This document shows, in pieces, positions 6,429-9,651 of a stretch of 9,651 nt of DNA. Both the position numbers and the translations under genes were made by a program. The notes under the pieces were generated by a model. The model searched no databases. It saw nothing but the letters and a program-made list of their open reading frames with translations, and was not told where the DNA came from. Source of the DNA: Candidatus Zixiibacteriota bacterium. Its GTDB lineage: Bacteria; Blakebacterota; Blakebacteria; Blakebacterales; Blakebacteraceae. The stretch is from positions 1-9,651 of the forward strand of contig JAUVWC010000023.1 of the NCBI GenBank assembly GCA_030604325.1. Direction: 5' to 3'. Each line of letters starts with the position of its first letter. Positions within the stretch are counted from its first letter, which is position 1.

Positions 6429-8123
6429 ATGGCAATCTTAGTAAAGCCCCGCAGCGTCCGGTTTGTCCAGATGCTGCGCCTTACAGTTCTGCTCTTCTTG
6501 GCTGTCGCAGCGTTCTTCACGCGGCGTGATTCTTTCGGCGATGTGGCCCTTTACGTCGTAGATATTCCACTGGCCGCCCTTATTGTAGCCAACATCCTCT
6601 CCACTATATGGCTCTACCAACACCTGCTGATCGATGGAACCCTGGAGGAGGAACAGCTCTATCTCCAGGTCTTCCTCGATGTAATGGTCATGGGGATGGT
6701 TGTGTTCTACACCGGAGCTTCCACGAGCACTCTGGCTCTGATATTCCTCGTTCCCGTCGTGTTGGCCAGCGCATTTCTCTACCTGCGAGGGAGTCTTTTC
6801 GCTGCCAGTCTGTCCGCAGTGGTCCTTGCTGCACTTTTCACTCTGGACGCCAACGGTTGGCTGGCCGAGTACGGATCGAACTACCGGCAGGCCGCCGTGG
6901 ACTTCACCCAATTGGGGGTCGCGCGCGATCTACTTTCTGAATGGGTTCTCGCGGCTCTAGCGCTCTTTGCCGCCGCCGCAACGAGCGGCTACCTGGCAAA
7001 GAACCAGCTGTCGGTACTGAGAGAGGTGGGGGAGCTTACCCGCCGCCTCGAACGTATCCGTATCAACACATCCGATGTATTGACAAATCTGGAATCGGGT
7101 CTGCTGACCGTGGATACGGATGGAACCATCATCTTCTTGAACCGTGCCGCGAGGGAGATCTTACAAGTCGAGAGTCCCGAACCGGAAGGCCGCAACTATG
7201 AGATCGTCCTGGCGGGCCACCTGGAACCGCTGGGACAGATGATACACAACGCACTGCTGGGTGTGCCGCTGAGTCGGCGCAATGAAATAGATATCGAGTT
7301 CGGCAGTAACCGGCCCCTGCCTCTCGGCGTCAGTCCCACAGTCCTGCGGGATAACGGGATAATCCGCGGTGTGATCCTCATTTTCCAGGACCTGACTGAA
7401 GCCAAACTGCTGGAAGAGAGGCTCCGGCGCCAGGACCGTCTTGCCGTGATAGGCGAGCTGGGGGCGGGAATTGCTCACGAACTGCGCAATCCTCTGGCAA
7501 GCATCAGCGGTTCAGCGGATGTTCTTCAAACCGGCCTTGACGTTGATGGGGAGGATCGGCAGTTGCTGGACCTCATTGTCAACGAGTCGGCTCGCATCAA
7601 TGATATCGTTGAGCAGTTTCTCAGTTATGCGCGAATAAAGCGTGTAGACATGCATCCCGTCGACCTGAGAAGAATCGTGGAAGAGGTTTTCTCGCTGGCC
7701 AGGAACCATCCCAACTTCAGCCAGGGACAAGAAATTGTGGTCGAACTGGAGCAGTGCCCGCTCGTGCTTGCCGATGACGCGCAGATGAAGCAGGTGTTCC
7801 TGAATCTGGTACTGAACGGATTGGAGGCTCTTGGGGGCCCGGGAAGGATATGTGTTTGCTCTCCATCCGCGGATGAGGGATTTTCCCGGTGGCCGGACCT
7901 AGCTGAGATCTGGGTTCAGGATGAGGGCCCAGGCGTGCCGAAGGATGAAGTGGAACGTATCTTCGAACCTTTTTATACCAACAAGCAAGGGGGGACCGGA
8001 TTGGGACTGGCGGTCGTCCAGCGAATTGTGGAGAGCCACGAGGGACACATTCTATATGCTCCAACTTCAGATGGCACTTCCACCTTCCGCGTTTTTCTGC
8101 CAAAAGGAGAACAGGCCTTATGA
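6429..8123 (+). CDS. pilS: Two-component sensor histidine kinase PilS
   Basis: A 564-residue membrane kinase, partner of PilR. In Pseudomonas PilS senses pilin level in the membrane and controls phosphorylation of PilR. Seen: about six hydrophobic segments in residues 15-190 (near 17-30, 42-62, 82-95, 101-118, 122-138, 171-188), as expected of PilS; a coiled linker (about 194-215); a PAS domain (about 215-325, with DGTIIFLNRAA at 231-241); HisKA with AHELRNPLA at 349-357, H350 being the phosphorylated histidine; and HATPase_c with N box NLVLNGLEA at 459-467, G1 DEGPG at 498-502, F box FEPFYT at 512-517 and G2 GGTGLGL at 521-527. All catalytic motifs look intact. No ribosome-binding site is visible before the ATG at 6429, so expression may depend on coupling with pilC. 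The end overlaps pilR by four bases. NtrB-like kinases are similar, but the membrane part and neighbours support PilS. Confidence 0.93.
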   Translation: MAILVKPRSVRFVQMLRLTVLLFLAVAAFFTRRDSFGDVALYVVDIPLAALIVANILSTIWLYQHLLIDGTLEEEQLYLQVFLDVMVMGMVVFYTGASTSTLALIFLVPVVLASAFLYLRGSLFAASLSAVVLAALFTLDANGWLAEYGSNYRQAAVDFTQLGVARDLLSEWVLAALALFAAAATSGYLAKNQLSVLREVGELTRRLERIRINTSDVLTNLESGLLTVDTDGTIIFLNRAAREILQVESPEPEGRNYEIVLAGHLEPLGQMIHNALLGVPLSRRNEIDIEFGSNRPLPLGVSPTVLRDNGIIRGVILIFQDLTEAKLLEERLRRQDRLAVIGELGAGIAHELRNPLASISGSADVLQTGLDVDGEDRQLLDLIVNESARINDIVEQFLSYARIKRVDMHPVDLRRIVEEVFSLARNHPNFSQGQEIVVELEQCPLVLADDAQMKQVFLNLVLNGLEALGGPGRICVCSPSADEGFSRWPDLAEIWVQDEGPGVPKDEVERIFEPFYTNKQGGTGLGLAVVQRIVESHEGHILYAPTSDGTSTFRVFLPKGEQAL

Positions 8124-9493
8124 GTGCCCGCATTCTCGTCGTTGATGATGAGGCCTCCATGAGGGAGTTCCTCACCATCGCCCTGGGCCGTATGGGGTAC
8201 CAGGTCGATGCAGTGGACTCGGCCGAAGCGGCCCTGCAGACCTTCAAGGAATCCTCGTACGACGTGGTGGTTACCGACATACGGATACCGGGCGGAATGA
8301 ACGGTGTGGAGCTGCTCGGGGAATTGAAGGAAGCAGACCCTGCCGTGCAGGTGATCCTCATAACCGCCTACGCCTCGGTGGACACAGCCGTCAAAGCGGT
8401 CCAGCTCGACGCGCTCGACTACATCATCAAACCGTTTAAGGTCGAGCTGATCAAAACGAGGATCGAACGGGCGATGGAACAGCGAAAGCTGGTCTCCGAG
8501 AATCTATACCTGCGCCGTGCGATCAGGCAGAGAGAGGCACCCTCCGGGATACTGGGGGAGAGTGAAGCTATTGAAGAAGTACGGGGGATGATCGAGAAAG
8601 TCGCCCCGACGACGAGCACTGTTCTCATCACGGGCGAGAGCGGCACAGGCAAGGAACTGGTGGCAAGAGCCCTTTATGACTCCAGCGAGCGTAAAGACGG
8701 TCCGTTTGTCTCCGTCAACTGTGGGGCCATTCCGGAAGGTTTGCTCGAATCGGAACTCTTCGGCCACAAAAGGGGTTCCTTCACCGGTGCCGTTCATGAC
8801 AAGGACGGACTGTTCAAGGTGGCTGACGGGGGGACGCTTTTTCTGGACGAAGTGGGAGAGACCACGCCCGCGATCCAGGTTAAGCTCCTCCGCGTGTTGC
8901 AGGAACGCGAAATCGTCCCGGTCGGCAGTACCAAGACGATAAAGGTGGATGTGCGGGTGGTGGCTGCCACCAACGCCTCCCTCGACGAGAGGGTCGCCGG
9001 AGGCACATTTCGCGAAGATCTGTTCTACCGTCTGAATGTCGTTCCCATCCACATACCTCCGCTCCGGGACCGGAAAGAGGATATCCCCCTGCTGGTTGAG
9101 CACTTCCTCTCACTCTCCTCAAGAGGAAAGCACCGGTTTACCAAGGACGCGCTGGCTGCGCTTCAGAAGTACAGCTGGCCCGGTAACGTGCGGGAGCTGG
9201 AGAATGTGATAGAACGATCCGTGATCATGTCTGAGGGATCTACCATCGGCACTGAATTGTTACCGCAGAAGATCAGTGAGCCTCCCTTGTACAAGTTGGG
9301 CGCGCTGCCTGAGGCAGAAACACCCCCCACACTTGAAACCATCGAAACGGCATATATTGAGTGGGTCTTGAAACAGACGGATGGGGTCAAAACAGCGGCG
9401 GCCGAAATCCTTGGCATCGATCCCAGCACACTGCATCGAAAGATGGACAAGTATGGCATGCGAGAGGAGAAGGACGCTGAAGGCGGCCAGTAG
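8120..9493 (+). CDS. pilR: Sigma-54 dependent response regulator PilR (NtrC family)
   Basis: A 457-residue transcription activator that, when phosphorylated by PilS, remodels sigma-54 RNA polymerase; its classic target is the pilin gene. Seen: receiver domain (1-120) with acidic pocket D9-D10, phosphoacceptor D53, T82 and K104; AAA+ domain (about 143-375) with Walker A GESGTGKE at 172-179, sigma-54 contact loop GSFTGA at 219-224 (a natural variant of GAFTGA) and Walker B GGTLFLDE at 237-244; and a Fis-type helix-turn-helix at the C-terminus (about 407-447, with TAAAEILGIDPSTLHRKM). The ATG overlaps the pilS stop (ATGA, 8120-8123), so the pair is translationally coupled; AAAAGGAGA at 8102-8110 is the likely ribosome site. 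I saw no good sigma-54 promoter (TGGCAC-N5-TTGC) in the window, so its target lies elsewhere. Confidence 0.94.
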   Translation: MSARILVVDDEASMREFLTIALGRMGYQVDAVDSAEAALQTFKESSYDVVVTDIRIPGGMNGVELLGELKEADPAVQVILITAYASVDTAVKAVQLDALDYIIKPFKVELIKTRIERAMEQRKLVSENLYLRRAIRQREAPSGILGESEAIEEVRGMIEKVAPTTSTVLITGESGTGKELVARALYDSSERKDGPFVSVNCGAIPEGLLESELFGHKRGSFTGAVHDKDGLFKVADGGTLFLDEVGETTPAIQVKLLRVLQEREIVPVGSTKTIKVDVRVVAATNASLDERVAGGTFREDLFYRLNVVPIHIPPLRDRKEDIPLLVEHFLSLSSRGKHRFTKDALAALQKYSWPGNVRELENVIERSVIMSEGSTIGTELLPQKISEPPLYKLGALPEAETPPTLETIETAYIEWVLKQTDGVKTAAAEILGIDPSTLHRKMDKYGMREEKDAEGGQ

Positions 9494-9651
9494 GCGTCAC
9501 TTCCTCACTCTGCTAACAGGCATCCTGCTATTTCTCCCCCGTGCAGGTCTGGCTCAAGGCATCTCGCCCATCGAGCTAATGCAGTCAAAGGCCGCCCGGC
9601 GAATAATGCGCGGACAGGGGGAAGGGGGGAGGCCGATCAAGTGTGGCTTTC
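9453..9651 (+). CDS. Secreted protein of unknown function, N-terminal part (runs off window)
   Basis: A frame that overlaps the end of pilR and remains open to the last base (66 codons from ATG 9453). Seen: a basic N-region (CERRRTLKAASRRH), a hydrophobic core (FLTLLTGILLFLP, about 17-29) and AGLA-QG at 31-36, a good Sec signal peptide with likely cleavage after residue 34. The mature part begins QGISPIELMQSKAARRIMRG and reaches KCGF at the window edge. The start is uncertain: ATG 9453 has only a weak ribosome site and overlaps pilR by 41 bases, while a CTG at 9477 sits 7 bases after a strong AGGAG (9465-9469) and overlaps by 17. The signal is not a prepilin (class III) leader, since there is no G[FM]TLIE-type motif, so this is not PilA. 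I do not recognise the family. Confidence 0.72.
   Translation, partial: MACERRRTLKAASRRHFLTLLTGILLFLPRAGLAQGISPIELMQSKAARRIMRGQGEGGRPIKCGF

Noticed and set aside
7717..8361. Minus-strand open frame of 214 codons across the pilS-pilR junction
   Set aside because: Composition rich in Arg, Ser and Pro with no domain or start signal; expected shadow of GC-rich coding sequence with intact sense genes on the other strand.
9453..9651. The gene after pilR as pilA
   Set aside because: The N-terminus has a long Sec-type hydrophobic core with a G-L-A cleavage site, and lacks the short basic leader followed by G and FTLIE-type residues of prepilins.

Overview
The window is an ordinary chromosomal segment, about 55-60% G+C by eye. 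It is dominated by a type IV pilus (T4P) operon in the order pilB-pilT-pilC-pilS-pilR, all on the + strand. This order is the one known from Myxococcus and Geobacter, so a deltaproteobacterium in the old broad sense (Myxococcota or Desulfobacterota) or a neighbouring candidate phylum is the best guess. I cannot name the organism.

Layout. Bases 2-1060 are the 3' part of a CCA-adding/poly(A) polymerase family gene. A 144-base gap follows, then a small M50 (site-2 protease family) membrane metallopeptidase (1205-1879). After a short gap with a possible promoter comes a small gene for a single-pass membrane protein of about 72 residues (1935-2153). Then come the pilus genes: extension ATPase pilB (2176-3876), retraction ATPase pilT (4076-5179), inner-membrane platform pilC (5183-6391), sensor kinase pilS (6429-8123) and sigma-54 activator pilR (8120-9493). 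The start of a secreted protein gene (9453-9651) overlaps the end of pilR and runs off the window.

How they work together. PilB and PilT are opposing hexameric motors that act on the PilC platform to assemble and disassemble the pilus. PilS and PilR form a two-component system that in other bacteria controls transcription of the pilin gene pilA through sigma-54. PilA would often follow pilR, but the reading frame that follows here has a Sec-type signal peptide and no prepilin motif.

The most unusual non-coding feature is a 163-base structured inverted-repeat element (3893-4055) between pilB and pilT, which looks like a miniature mobile or repeat element inserted within the operon. I found no CRISPR array, tRNA, rRNA, complete insertion sequence or defence-like gene set. 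The window does not appear to hold a wholly new system; the points of interest are the repeat, the small membrane protein, substitutions in the c-di-GMP-binding motif of PilB, and the gene after pilR.
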